Shown here piece after piece: positions 13,528-26,354 of a stretch of 64,000 bases of DNA (the first letter of the stretch is position 1; each line of letters starts with the position of its first letter). The translations under genes were made by a program, and so were the position numbers. The stretch is from assembly GCF_022201045.2 (NCBI RefSeq), contig NC_068562.1, positions 1,612,001 through 1,676,000 on the forward strand. Reading direction: 5' to 3'. The stretch is from Citrus sinensis. Taxonomy: Eukaryota; Streptophyta; Magnoliopsida; Sapindales; Rutaceae. The notes under the pieces are model-generated. The model searched no databases. It saw only the letters and a program-made list of their open reading frames with translations, and was not told the DNA's origin.

Positions 13528-13597
13528 TACTGTTCACGTATACGGTACTATTCCCGTATACGGTACTGTTCACATACGGTACTGTTCACGAATACGG
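13528..13597 (+). repeat. Four tandem 16-18 bp repeats in the copia leader
   Basis: Units TACTGTTCACGTATACGG, TACTATTCCCGTATACGG, TACTGTTCACATACGG and TACTGTTCACGAATACGG follow one another. The second unit contains the perfect palindrome CCGTATACGG. They lie in the untranslated leader between primer site and gag. Confidence 0.93.
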
Positions 13598-13821
13598 TGG
13601 AGACGGCCATTTATACTTGGGAGACAGTCTATTGTAAGTAGTGTGTATTTTTGCATGTCTAGGAAAGTTCTGTCAACAAAGGCGATAAGAGTCTAAGGAT
13701 TCTGATTTTTAATTGGGACCGAGTTCCCGTCCAGTTTCCTGGAAACTTTCCTGGTGCATTTATTCACGCGAAATTAACATGATAGAGGCTGTTTTTCAAA
13801 TGGAAATAGTTCGTTGAAAAA

Positions 13822-16800
13822 ATGGTAGAAGGTGAAACTTCCAGAATTGGGGAGAGATCTACCGAGACTATTTCAGGAGACACTTCAGGTGGGAGGCGAG
13901 GTTTGTCAAATCGCTATTCAGCACATGTTATAGGAGGCCAGAAGATCGATGTTGAAAAGTTTGATGGGAAAATCAACTTCAACATGTGGAGGCGCGAAGT
14001 TATGGATGCCCTTATTCAAATCGATCTCGATGTTGTCCTGAAAAATAAAAGACACTTGTATGATGAAGAAATTTGGGATCGTATGAACGAGAAAGCCTGT
14101 GGTCAGATCAGATCTTGTTTGACCAAGGAGGTGAAATACTTGGTGAAAGATGAGGAGTGTGCAGTGACTTTGTGGCGTACATTGGAAGAGAAGTACCTGG
14201 TGAAAAGTCCTGAAAATCGTCTTCATGCAATGAGCCAAGTATATGGCTTTCGAATGAAGTCTGGGGTGTCAATGCACGATCATGTTTCAAGATTTGAAAA
14301 GTTACTTGCTGATTTGAAGAATCTTGATGAAGATATTAAAGATGAAGTCAAGGCTATGATTCTGTTACACTCACTACCAGAGGAATATAGTCATTTTGTG
14401 ACTACTTTGATATATGAGAAGAGTGTGATCGTCTTTAAAGATGTTTGCACAACATTGACTAGTTTGGAGATTCGGAATAATGATAAAAATTCTGAACGAG
14501 TATCGTCTGAAGCTTTGGTGAGCAGAGATTGGGCGATGGAGAAACAGAAGAAGCGTGGTGGAAAGAATTCTCGATCCAAATCGAGAAGCAGAAATATAGC
14601 TCGAGATGAGTGTGCCTTTTGTCATGAAAAGGGCCATTGGAGAAAAGATTGTCCAAAGGCTCAAAAAAGAGATGGGAAGAAACCAGCAGCAGCAAACATG
14701 GCACGGAAAAATGAGAACTCTGATTATTCACTAAGTATTACTCATGCAGCATATGTGGCTAGTTCGAGTGAGTGGATACTTGATATTGGAGCAACCTATC
14801 ATTTGTGTCCTATTAAGGAATGGTTTACGGATTTTCGTAATCTGGAATCCGGTGTAGTTATGATGTGGAATAATCAACATTGTCGCACAATGGGGATAGG
14901 AACAATTTGGCTCAAAATGTTTGATGGAATGGTCAAAGAACTCAAAGAGATTAGATTTGTTACAGAGATAAAGAAAAATCTAATTTATGTGGGTGCTTTG
15001 GAAGCTAAAGGTTACAAAGTTACTATTGAAGATGGCACAATGAAGTTTACACATGGGGCTATGGTGATTCTGCAAGGGGTTCGGCGTCACAATCTGTACT
15101 ATTTGAAGGGAGGTACAACTGATGAAGCAAATGTTGTTGAGGCGCACAGTGACACCACCATGCTATGGCATGTACGACTGGGACATGCAAGAGAGAAGTC
15201 TTTGCAAACTCTGATGAGGCATGGACTCTTAAAAGGTACCAAAACCTGTAAATTAAATTTCTGTGAGCATTGTGTAGTAGGCAAGAAAACAAGGGTCAAG
15301 TTTGGTACAGCTAATCACGATACTCGTGAGATCCTTGAATATGTTCATAGTGATGTATGGGGACCAACCAAGACTGCATCAATTGGTGGAAGCCATTATT
15401 TTGTTATATTTATTGATGATTTCTCTAGACGTGTATGGGTGTACACCATGCGAGCAAATGATGAAGTTCTAGAGATTTTCGTGAAATGGAAGAAATTAGT
15501 GGAGACTCAAACTGGCAGAAAGATCAAAGTATTACGATCTGATAATGGGGGTGAATATACTTCTAATCTATTCTTGCAAGTATGCCAGAACGAGGGTATT
15601 AAAAGACATTTCACGGTGAGACATACTCCGCAATAGAACGGTGTGGCTGAGCGTATGAATCGTACTTTACTGGAGAAGGTACGATGTATGTTATCTAATG
15701 CTGGTTTAGATAAAAAGTTTTAGGCTGAAACTGTGAGCTACGCAAGTCACTTGGTAAATCGGTTGCCTTCTGCTGCAATTGGAAGTAAAACTCCTATGGA
15801 AATGTGGTCTGGAAAGCATGCACAAGACTATGATTCCCTTCGTGTATTCGGATGTCCAGCTTATTATCATGTCAAAGATGGTAAATTGGATCTTCGTGCT
15901 AGAAAATCTATCTTTGTGGGATTCAAAGGTGGAGTAAAGTGCTTCAAGCTTTGGGATCTCGAAGATAAAAAGTTTGTGTGTAGCAGAGATGTCACATTTG
16001 ATGAAGCTTCAATGATAAAAGCTTCAAGTTCTCAGCAGGTGGAGAACAAGACCACAGAGGTATTGCAGCGGGTGGAGTTTGATGCAACTCCATATGTACC
16101 AGTTAGTTCTACATCAAAGAATGGTTCAACTATGGAGGTGACACCTAAAGTTGAAAGAAGAGGTTGTTTCTTCTGATGTCCCACAAAATGAAGAAACAAT
16201 TGATGATGTAGATGATGATGATTTTATAGCAACAAGGAGGCCAAGAAGAGAGATAAAGAAACCCGAATGGCTTACTAAAGATATGGTGGTAGCCTATGCA
16301 CTTCCAGTTATTGATGATGACATCCCAAATACTTTCGGTGAAGCATTACGCAGCAATGAAAGTGATCAGTGGAAGCTAGCCATGGAGGAAGAGATGAAAT
16401 CTCTCCATCAAAACCAGACTTGGGAACTTGTAAAGTTACCAAAGGGGAAAAGGGCTATTGGCAATAAATGGGTCTACACCAAAAAGCAAGGATCTCCGAA
16501 TCAAACAACTCCTCGATACAAGGCAAGGCTCGTGGCAAAAGGTTTTACTCAAAAGGAAGGTATTGACTACAATGAAGTTTTCTCCCCAGTTGTAAAACAT
16601 ACTTCCATTCGTATCCTACTTGCCTTAGTTGCAGAATATGAGTTAGAGTTGGCTCAGTTGGATATTAAGACGGCGTTTTTACATGGAGATTTGGAGGAGA
16701 AAATCTATATGATTCAGCCTTGTGGTTTTAGAGTTGCTGAAAAGGAGAATCATGTGTGTATGTTGATTAAATCTTTGTACGGATTGAAGCAATCGCCAAG

Positions 16801-17893
16801 GCAGTGGTACAAAAGATTTGATCAATTTATACAAGGGCAGAAATTCACCAGAAGTGAACACGATCATTGTGTTTGCTTTAGAAGACTACCAGATGGAGCT
16901 TTCATCTATTTGTTACTCTATGTCGACGATATGCTTATAGCTTCGAAGAATAGAGATGAGATCGAAAGATTAAAGAAGCAGCTGACTTCTGAGTTCGAGA
17001 TGAAAGACTTGGGTGATGCACAAAGAATACTTGGGATGGAGATTCATAGAGACAAGAAGAATGGGAGTGTATGGTTGACTCAAAAGTCTTATTTGAAGAA
17101 AGTGCTAGAAATGTTCAATATGGATGACAAAACTAAACCGGTATGTACACCTCTAGCTCCTCATTTCAAATTAAGCTCTTCTTCATGTCCTAGATCTCAA
17201 GAGGAGCGCGATTACATGGCTCGTGTTCCATATGCTAGTGTTGTGGGTAGTCTTATGTATGCTATGGTATGCACAAGGCCCGATATATCTCAAGCAATGA
17301 GCATGGTTAGTAGATACATGCACAATCTGGGTAAAAATCAATGGCTTGCGGTAAAGTGGATTCTCCGATATCTGTATGGGACAGTTGATGTTGGGTTATT
17401 GTTCAAGAAGGATTGTGGTCAACAATGTGTTGGGTATTGTGATTCTGATTTCGCTGGAGACCTTGACAAGCGAAGATCAACAACGGGCTACGTATTCACA
17501 TTGGGTGGAGGTCCGGTTAGCTGGAGGTCGATTCTACAATCGACAATTGCTCTGTCCACTACGGAAGCAGAGTATATGGCAGCAACTGAAGCTGTAAAAG
17601 AAGCTATCTGGTTGAAAGGCTTGTTAGGTGATTTGGGAGTAATCCAGGAGAACATTGCAGTCTTCTGTGATAATCAAAGTGCGATATTCCTTGCGAAGAA
17701 TCAAACATATCACGCTCGGACGAAGCACATAGATGTGAAATATCATTATGTGAGAGAGATTATCGAGAGCGGTGTTGTGTTGTTGAGAAAGATCGATACC
17801 AAAGATAATCCATCAGATATGTTGACGAAAGTAGTTTCTAGAGTTAAGTTTCAACATTGCTTGAAATTAATTCAAATCCTTCGATTGTGTTAA
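13822..17893 (+). pseudogene. Broken copia gag-pol
   Basis: Gag and pol in one frame from ATG 13822. In order: gag, a zinc knuckle of the C-x2-C-x4-H-x4-C type (CAFCHEKGHWRKDC), protease with the active site read as DIGA instead of the usual DSGA, the integrase His/Cys zinc site and catalytic core (SDNGGEY), reverse transcriptase with YVDD, and RNase H ending near 17893. Breaks: an in-frame TAG at 15634-15636, a second TAG at 15721-15723, and a +1 frameshift between about 16142 and 16175, after which pol continues in the next frame. Both stops lie in the integrase region. This copy cannot make the full polyprotein; the rest of pol is open and well preserved. Confidence 0.95.
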
Positions 17894-18057
17894 GATATGT
17901 CTTTCGGGAATTATGAACTACGGTTGGCTTGATCTCAAATTTTGGGTACGTAGGCAGTCGGATAGATGCAGCCAATGTGGATCCTTTTGAGGATCATGTG
18001 AGGGATGAAGTTTGGCGGATCATTGTCAATCGGCTCAGATTTGGATAAATTTTCGCC

Positions 18058-18069
18058 GAGGCGGAGAAT
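18058..18069 (+). other. Polypurine tract
   Basis: GAGGCGGAGAAT directly before the 3' LTR, the expected plus-strand priming site of a copia element. Confidence 0.75.
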
Positions 18070-18577
18070 TGTTGAAAAGTCAGAAGCAAATGCCAACTTT
18101 GCAACTGTTAGCATGAAGGCTTTGGAGAAGCAAAATCCAATTTGGTTTTTGTTAGCCGAAAAGAAAGAATGGAAAAAAAGGGATGTATTGAAAATAATAA
18201 TAATAATTTATTATATTTTCAATTATTTTATTCTTTGCATAGTGCCAACATTTTTCCTATAAATAGCTTAGGATTTCATTCATTTGAAATCATCCCAAAA
18301 TTGTTAAGCTTATAAGTTTCTAAGCTTTTGAGAGAAGTGAGAGAAGTGTGTCTGGGAAATTTATCTTTCCTGCAGAGTGTGAGAGTACTGTGTATATATG
18401 GGTTTCTGGAAAGTGAGATTCGTTACTCAAATATTGTATTCTATTAATTGTTAAATAAACAATTATTCTTTCTTGCCTCCGTGGATGTAGGTTTAATTAC
18501 CGAACCACGTAAATTCTTGTGTCCTTTATTTTTCAGTAATTTTTTGGTGCGTTTGATTCCGCATTCCGCGCACAACA
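18070..18577 (+). repeat. 3' LTR of the copia element
   Basis: 508 bp, a near-identical copy of the 5' LTR. Differences seen by eye include the A/G run near 18173-18182, a T to C change in the run before AATTATTTTATTC, GGGGAA/GGGAAA, GGGTAT/GTGTAT, CATTACT/CGTTACT, CTCTG/CTCCG, GCGCTT/GCGTTT and CCTCAT/CCGCAT. Confidence 0.97.
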
Positions 18578-18582
18578 AAATG

Positions 18583-19672
18583 AAGGTGAGGCACACTCCA
18601 TTTTTATTATTTTAACATTTATTTTGAACTATTATCTAAAATGTAGTTGTATTAAATTTAACTAAACCTATTATACAATCATTGTTGGTTATATTACCTA
18701 CTACGTATCCCCCCAAAAAAAAAAAAATCTATCTCAGGAAGGATTGGTGAATCCTTCATTGTTCCGTGTAACGCTTGAGCTTCTACTTAGTTTGGTTAAA
18801 TGGCTGCAATGAAAGTGAAATGCTCCAAAAAAGCTTAGGCCCTCTGTTTGCAAAAAAATAAATAATTAAAAATTAAAAAATGGGTAAAACTGAAGACTTT
18901 GTCTTTTATGAATGGATTGATATGATTTATTTGGGCTTTGGCCTCTATTTATATGCCAGATCGCTAGGCCCAGTTTTCATTCCAATTTACCATAATCTTG
19001 AATTACCTCCAGATTTACACGCATCCTTTTGCATTAATTAGAGTTATGTTTATATCCCATTGACGAATTTAAGGATGAAAAGCTTTTTTGAATATGAAAA
19101 AAAGTTCTAAATCTAAATTAAATATTCTGGATTTGACATGTATTAGACATAAAACTACTTCGAGTATTTTAATATAATAATATAATAATTTACAAAAGTC
19201 TGATCTTAAATAAAATTTTATCGATCTTCATTAAAGACCCAAAAAGTATAAAAAGAAGTATCATATTTTTTAATGAAAGAAAATATCAAATTAAAAATAA
19301 GAATAATAAATAAATTTTTAATTAAATAATATGTTAAGTAAAATATTCACTCACTGATATTATATTGATGTATTATTATTGTAAAAATAAAACAATAGAA
19401 GCGAGCGTACATGATTTTCAATGTAAATTAAATTGCATTGCATACGTGTCAGCTAAATCGTGTTTACTTAAAATCACCGAACATCAAACCACGTGTGAAG
19501 TAAAGCAAATGCAAAAAGTTATTACCAGTACTGTCCGCTAAGCAATTGGAAGCGATGGCTATGGAACGGAACTAGCTTCCATCTACAGAAGTAAGTGGGA
19601 AACTGGAAACTGGATACAAAACGAACACAGACACATCTCGTTCATTCTGCGGTGAGACCAAAAAATAAATAA
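18583..19672. other. AT-rich spacer and S28 gene promoter
   Basis: No gene seen. The last 150 bp before the ATG are less AT-rich and are the likely 5' UTR. Confidence 0.5.
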
Positions 19673-22600
19673 ATGGAAGCTCCGTCGGTGAAGCCGCCGT
19701 CTTGGTCGACGGTCATGTTATTCGTCTTATCGATGTTATTGAGCATCTCCAATGGGCTAATGCCACCTGTCACGATGCTTAACAAATTGTCTGGCAGCAC
19801 CAATTACTTGACCACCAATCAACTCTGGTTCAATCAGACTCTCGATCATTTCTCACCTTATGTAACCGCCCCCTCTCTCTCCCTATTCCTCTAAAGTTAT
19901 TCATATTTCCTAAATTCCATTTTTCTCTTTTCTTCCCCATTTTTTTTTCTATGTATGTATCTCTGAATATGCTGAATCAGTCGATAGTTTAATTTTTCCA
20001 TTATTTTTTTTGACAGCAGTAGATTTTTTAAAATCCTCCTGATAAATTATTAAATGAAGCATTTTTTTTTTTAAATTTTGGTATAGAAATGTAAAATTAA
20101 TGTAAATTTGGCTTAATCATACTTAGTTAGCATTGTTAATTGCAGGATCACCGTTGGTTTGAGCAGCGATATTATGAATTACTTGACCACTTTCGATCTC
20201 CGGATGGACCTATTTTTTTGAGGATTTGTGGTGAATATACTTGCGATGGCATACCAAATGATTATCTTGCTGTAAGTTTTAATTTTATCCTTAACTAATA
20301 TAATTAAAAAATAAAATAAAATGAACATTCATGGTTATTGTTGAGTGGCTAGAATAGTTTGAGGAATATTTGGACATATGTATCATTGGGCAGGTTCTCG
20401 CAAAGAAGTTTGGAGCGGCTGTGGTTTCACTTGAACATCGTTACTATGGGAAGAGCTCACCATTTGAATCATTATCGACAGAAAATTTGAAATATCTTTC
20501 ATCTAAGCAGGCACTCTTTGACTTGGCCATTTTCCGACAGCGTTATCAGGCTAGTGCTTTTTAATCAATGGGAATGTAAAATTCACTTTTCACCTAAAGT
20601 TTTAGCTGTTGCCAAGTCAGATTTTGTAAGTTATGTTTTATTTTTTTTCTGCATATGATCTTCTTGGATATAATTTCAAATTTGCAGTCAAGCAGCCCTC
20701 TGTTTTGATTGAACATTTTTCTTTTGAGTTTGTTCCGTGCATGCATTCAGTTCATAGTATATAGAGTACACACACACATAAAAATTATTTCTCATTAATG
20801 GTAGCTTGCAATTATGTATGTGGAACAGGATGTAGAGTCTTGATCATCTTTCTTTTGGCTACTAATTCTTATTTCATGGCAAGATTTCATTTGTTCGCAA
20901 GTAGCGTTGCTAAATGGAGTCTCTTTAGTTTTATATTCTTTATCTCCTCTCGTTTTTGGATAATTTGTATAATTGTAATATTCACCAAAATCTTAATTCC
21001 TACTGAATCCGTCATTTTGTTTGATTAAACATTATCTTTCAGGAATCTTTAAACCTGAAGCTCAAAAGAGGAGATGCTGAGAATACGTGGTTTGTTTTTG
21101 GTATTTCATATCCTGGAGCCCTTAGTGCATGGTTTCGTCTCAAATTTCCTCATCTAACGTGTGGAAGTCTTGCAAGTTCTGCAGTCGTTCAGGCAATTTA
21201 CAACTTCACTGAATTTGATCAGCAGGTAGAGACAGGCCTAAGTTGACCAAATACACATTTAATAAAATGATATATTGTAAATTTGTACTTGAATGCTTTA
21301 CTTTTTAATTTAAATCTTCTATAAGCTGCTCTCTTTTGAGCTTAAGACTTAGTTTGCAAAATTGGCCTTAGTTTGATTCTTTTGCACTGAGTTTGGATCT
21401 TATTTCCTTCCGCCAGATTGGTGTCTCAGCTGGCCCTGAATGCAAAGCTGCACTACAGGAAACTACTCAACTTGTCGAACAGAGGCTTGCATCAAATGCA
21501 AAAGCTGTGAAGACAATGTTCGATGCAGCTGAGGTTTGATTTCCGTTTCCTGGCTATAACTATAATGCGCCTAAAGCATGAAGCTATGAGGAAGCTTTCA
21601 CACATTATTCTGGATGTTGACACTAGTGATATGATTGCAGCTTGAGATAGAGGGTGATTTCCTGTATTTTCTGGCAGATGCAGCAGTTACAGCGGTGAGC
21701 TTGGTTTCGCATTCAATTCTGTTGCTTAATTCTTATTTTTCACATTAATAAATCTTGAAGTTAAATTTTCAGTTTCAATATGGAAATCCAGATAAACTGT
21801 GCACCCCACTTGTTGAAGCTAAGAATGCTGGAGAGGATTTGGTGGTATGCTTCTGTTACTATTATCCATCTGTTTTGTTTTCTTTTTCCATGTATTTTTA
21901 TTGGGTAAAATAGAACCAAAACTATGCAGATGGTGATTCACTAGTTATTGGTTGATCTTATAATAACAAACTATTTACATTTTGATCATGGTTTATTTAT
22001 TGGATCATTTTGTATTTGTAAGTTCTTTTTGTTGGTTAAAATTACTTTTCTTCTTGGTGCCAGCCAGCACTGGCCATGTACACTGGTTAAAAGTTAAGTG
22101 AGATGCAATCTTTGCATCATGTCCATATCTTTTTTTTTTTTTTATCCAGCTTGAAATGAGATGGAATGAGACTATTCACCTTGATGTTTAGATTGGCCAT
22201 GTAGCAGGTTACCAATATGTCTTTATCATTATTCTTTAAGTTATGCATGTATCAAAAATACTGTTCACATTCATGCTGTCATATCATGCTGCATTATTTG
22301 TAGAATGATATGTCCTTAGTTGTGATTTAGGTCTTACTGTCTTAGTTAATCCTTATTAATCAATAAAGAAAAAGATTTAGTTTTCTTGAGTATTTTAGTT
22401 CTTTTTGGGGTTCAGTTACTATTAGTATTACTAATAAATCATGCTTGACTTTGTAATTTAGTTGTTATGCCATTATACTGTAATTTCCAGCATTTCTTCT
22501 ATCGATGAACTAAGATGCCTTTATTATCTTATTCTAGTTAGTAGCTGTCATCATTTTTTTAGTGGCATTTTCTGTAATGCAGGATGCATATGCCAAATTC

Positions 22601-24161
22601 GTCAAAGAGTATTACCTTGGAAGTTTTGGTGCCAGTGTTCAGACATACAATCAGAAACGCTTGAAGAATACTGCTGTTACTGATCAGAGCGCTGATCGGT
22701 TGTGGTGGTTCCAAGTTTGCACTGAAGTTGCATTTTTTCAAGTGGCACCTGCAAATGATAGCGTTCGCTCTTCAAAAGTGGATACAAGGCATGTCTTTCT
22801 TTTATATTTCATTACATGTATTCTATTGTTCACCTTTTTTTCAAAAAAAATTATATTATGTTTGTACTTTCTGTAGCTTACCATGTGGATTCTCCTGTGC
22901 CCTTTTGATGGTTTATCTTTTCTTCTTGACTAATTCTATAGATGGTTGCTTGTATGTGACAGATATCATCTGGACCTTTGCAAGAATGTCTTTGGAGAGG
23001 GCATCTATCCTGATGTTGATTCAACAAACATATACTATGGAGGAACAAAAATTGCTGGTACAGACATTAACCTTCCATTCTTTATCTTGGAATGTTTAAC
23101 AGATTTTTTTTTTCCATTTATTTTTTGTGTCTCTCCTAGTTCACATGTTCTTGTGAACTCTTTTAATTTGTAGGTTCGAAAATCGTTTTCACTAATGGCT
23201 CACAGGATCCCTGGCGTCATGCATCCAAACAAACTTCATCTCCAGATAGTAAGTATTTTATGATAATTTTTAGAACAAAATAAATAAAGATGAAAACACA
23301 TTATACATGCGGTGCTGTAGCACATAATAAATCAAGTGCCTTCTTTTAAGCCACTGTATGGCTCACCTTGTCATGTGGGTATAAATTTTTCAAGTGGTGA
23401 TCGACAATAAGCTTATGAGTATCTATCCTGCCATAATGTGAATTGAATTATATGCCATTTGCCCTCTTCAGCATTGATCTTTTCTGAACCACATTTCTAA
23501 CATGTGATTATTTATGTCCATGTATATTTCCAATGTAGCAAATTTAATGATTTATACTATGATTACCTCCATATTAGTCTGAGAATTTGTCATACATGAC
23601 CAATTTAATTAACTTGTTATGTAGAAGTATTGTGCAGTATGATAGCAGATTAGCAGTTGGACAACTGACAATGGAGTCCTTTTCTTTCTTTATTTCTTTC
23701 AATTTCATTTTTTTCCCACTATTTTACTAATATTCCTCATTTGAAAATTTTCCAGTGCCTTCATACCTCATCACATGTCATAACTGTGGTCATGGAACTG
23801 ATTTGCGAGGATGTCCCCAATCCCCTTTAACCCCTGAAGGTATATAATTTGCAATTGACTTTTATACTTCTACTCACAGAAAGCACTTTACCCGATCAGA
23901 AGTTTGTCACAGAAATATAAGTTACGATTTCCTAAATTATAAGTGAATAGCATGATGTCTGACCTGTTTGGAATTATGTTGAAGGAAAACACCACCTGAG
24001 AACTTCAATATCAATTGAGTTCATTCCTTGCTGTATTTTCTTTGTAGTTTTGGCTTTTGTCCTTGCATAAATATGGAATGCCTTTATTGTTTTATTCCCC
24101 CCCCCCAACCCCGAAAAGAAAAATCAATATATACATGTACACACACACACACACATATATG

Positions 24162-24198
<37 letters not shown>

Positions 24199-24610
24199 GT
24201 ACTAATCAATTTGGAAAGAGTACCAGATGCGTCATTAGAATTGTTTGCTACCTGCTGTGTTTGTAGAGTGAGTTACATTTAGGAAATTATGTGATCTGGC
24301 TGTTTTGTTACCAGCACAGACATTGAATGGCTAATCCTAGAGGCTATAAAAGCCACGCATCTTTTTTGAGGCATAGGCAATTACAAATGGATAGCAGATT
24401 GAAAGATTGATTCTTGTGGAAACTGTGTGTGGATGTCAAAGCTGATTGCTTGTCATGCTAATTCTGAAAGTATGGTTCTTTTTCATTTCAGGTGATGCCC
24501 AAAACTGCAGTGCCCCTGATGCAGTTCATAAAGTAAGGCAACAAGTCATAGAAAAGATTGATTTGTGGCTATCTGAGTGCCAATCCGTGGGTTGGAGGAG
24601 CTCCATGTGA
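19673..24610 (+). CDS. Serine carboxypeptidase S28 (Pro-X carboxypeptidase-like)
   Basis: Secreted or vacuolar serine peptidase of MEROPS family S28, related to lysosomal Pro-X carboxypeptidase and Arabidopsis EDA2 (from memory). Twelve exons: 19673-19861, 20146-20271, 20394-20549, 21043-21225, 21417-21533, 21641-21694, 21773-21844, 22583-22788, 22963-23057, 23174-23248, 23756-23839 and 24492-24610, giving 491 residues, a normal length. A signal peptide ([15 protein letters not shown]) leads. The family start [11 protein letters not shown] is at residues about 52-62. The triad is Ser179 ([13 protein letters not shown]), Asp411 (NGSQDPWRH) and His437 ([11 protein letters not shown]). Introns 3 and 8 only work as GC-AG introns; the others are GT-AG. 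No reading-frame damage is seen. Confidence 0.95.
24138..24198. repeat. Compound (AC)n(AT)n(AG)n microsatellite
   Basis: Adjacent AC, AT and AG dinucleotide runs inside intron 11 of the S28 gene (23840-24491). Confidence 0.92.
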
Positions 24611-26354
24611 TAAGTTGATATACAAAAATGTGTAAATTGTTCATTAATGATTAACGAGGGTCATAATGTGCTACCTTCTCAACAGATAGATATATTTAAT
24701 ATTTCGTCTGTGAAAGGCATTGCTAGTGTTAATTATCATCTTGTGCACCCTGGTGACACTTGTATGTCATAATATTTATCGATAATTACATGCATGCCCT
24801 TTGTTCGAGATTTTAGAAACCCGTCAAATACCTGATTAAAAAAAAAAAATGTCTTCTTTTTCTTATTAAAATAAACACTGTATTTCATTGAGCTTTCGGC
24901 TTAGACTGAAGCATATCGGGCAGAATGCGCGTAAGGGTTGTGAAAGGACATCTTTGAAAACTTTGATAAACAGGTTTCTGGATTTTTTACACAGAAAGAG
25001 GAGGAAGGGGTTCCAAACTTCCAATTTGAAGTCAGTTGTGTTGCCTTGCATTACTTCTTATCATCCCGCGTCTCATACTTGCTGTTACTGTACATGCTGC
25101 CACTTTCGAATTGGGTCACCCCAATATTAGCATTTGAAGTCCTCATAATCCTTTTTTTTAGTTGTTGGGGGGGGGGGGGGGGGGGGGAGAAAAAGTCCTC
25201 ATAATTCATAAACATAAAACTCAAGCATTGATAGCTTGCCGGAGGACCGTAGGCTAAATTCTCTTTTCTTTTGAATGCCAATGTGATGGATGACACCATC
25301 AGCAATAAACTTCCCATTCCAAGCATTTAATCCTTGGATCCAGGATGATAAGAATTTCAATTAACAGGTTCCCATTGACGAGTGTTATTATTCCTGTAGA
25401 TTTTTTATTTCTTAAAAAAAATTTCTGACGTAAGACACATCCATTTTTGTGACTGCCGCCTTAATATTACTTAAATTTCTTTAACATAAAAAACATGTAA
25501 AATACATTAATTCTGAATCAATGAGACAAGTTGCTGACATTTGTACAAGGTTGTACCATCTAAGACGATGGTCTTGCTTACAACATCAACGGGTCACAAG
25601 GACTTAAAGATCTAGCAAATTGTATGCCCGTACAAAATTTAACTGAACAATAATGTAGATAAATTTGTCAAAACAGCTTTTATGGACAGGATACGCGAAC
25701 ATAAAAAACCATCTTCAGCAATTGAATTGCTGGCACATTTCTCAGCTAAACTCGGGTGATTTATGTCTTGATTGGGATTGAGACACTGTGCAAAAAAAAA
25801 AAAAACTGTAACTATTAAATAAAAATTAATAATATTTAGTAAATATAATTTTAACAAAATTATTAAAGATATAATAAAATTTTCATCATATAAATAAAAA
25901 ATCATATCAACATAACTACCAAACTACAACAGTTAATAGTTACCAAACATTTATGTGTTGTAACTTATCTACGCTCAATTCCAAACATCGCCTTAGAGGG
26001 AAAAGGACTAGTGTGCCAATCAAATCCAGCCCCGTGAAAACACTACTAAGTGGTCTGCATTAAGTTTGAGACTTCAGAGACGTGTTTCCCTAAGGTTTGA
26101 GCATTAATTCTGAATCAAGAGTGTGAAACTACTAAATCACCAACCCATGGTATATAGAAACGAAGATGTTAGAAATGATGAAACGAGCACCCTATTCTTC
26201 GATTTGACCAGGTGAAACTACTTCTAAAGGCTCATTGGCAAACATTAACAAAATTGCTAGAAACATCAAGGCTGTATCACACCAGTCAAACAGCCAAGGA
26301 AAATTTGTTTTTGATTCCAAAATATCGGGTTCTTGTAGTTAAAGATCCCTGGCA
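24611..26354. other. Spacer between two convergent genes
   Basis: Holds the 3' UTRs of the S28 gene (plus) and CPP1-like gene (minus). It includes a 21-G run at 25167-25187, where the exact length is prone to sequencing error. No gene seen. Confidence 0.55.

Larger units (their letters stand above)
12975..18582 (+). mobile_element. Ty1-copia LTR retrotransposon with AAATG target duplication
   Basis: Complete element: 5' LTR, primer binding site, leader, gag-pol, polypurine tract and 3' LTR, flanked by the 5-bp direct repeat AAATG (12975-12979 and 18578-18582). The domain order protease, integrase, reverse transcriptase, RNase H is copia-type, and the gag and pol text resembles the Tork/Tnt1-like lineage (lineage less certain). 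By eye the two LTRs differ at about eight or nine substitutions plus one indel, so they are roughly 98% alike, which means a fairly recent insertion. The internal frame is broken, so the copy is not autonomous. It lies on the same strand as, and about 1.2 kb downstream of, the BBX gene. Confidence 0.97.

Noticed and set aside
13357-13696. Open frames over the 5' LTR end and copia leader
   Set aside because: They cross the LTR end, primer site and leader repeats, and have no family features.
25051-25326. Open frame across the G run at 25167-25187
   Set aside because: Its middle is a proline homopolymer from the mononucleotide run; no domain or splice support.
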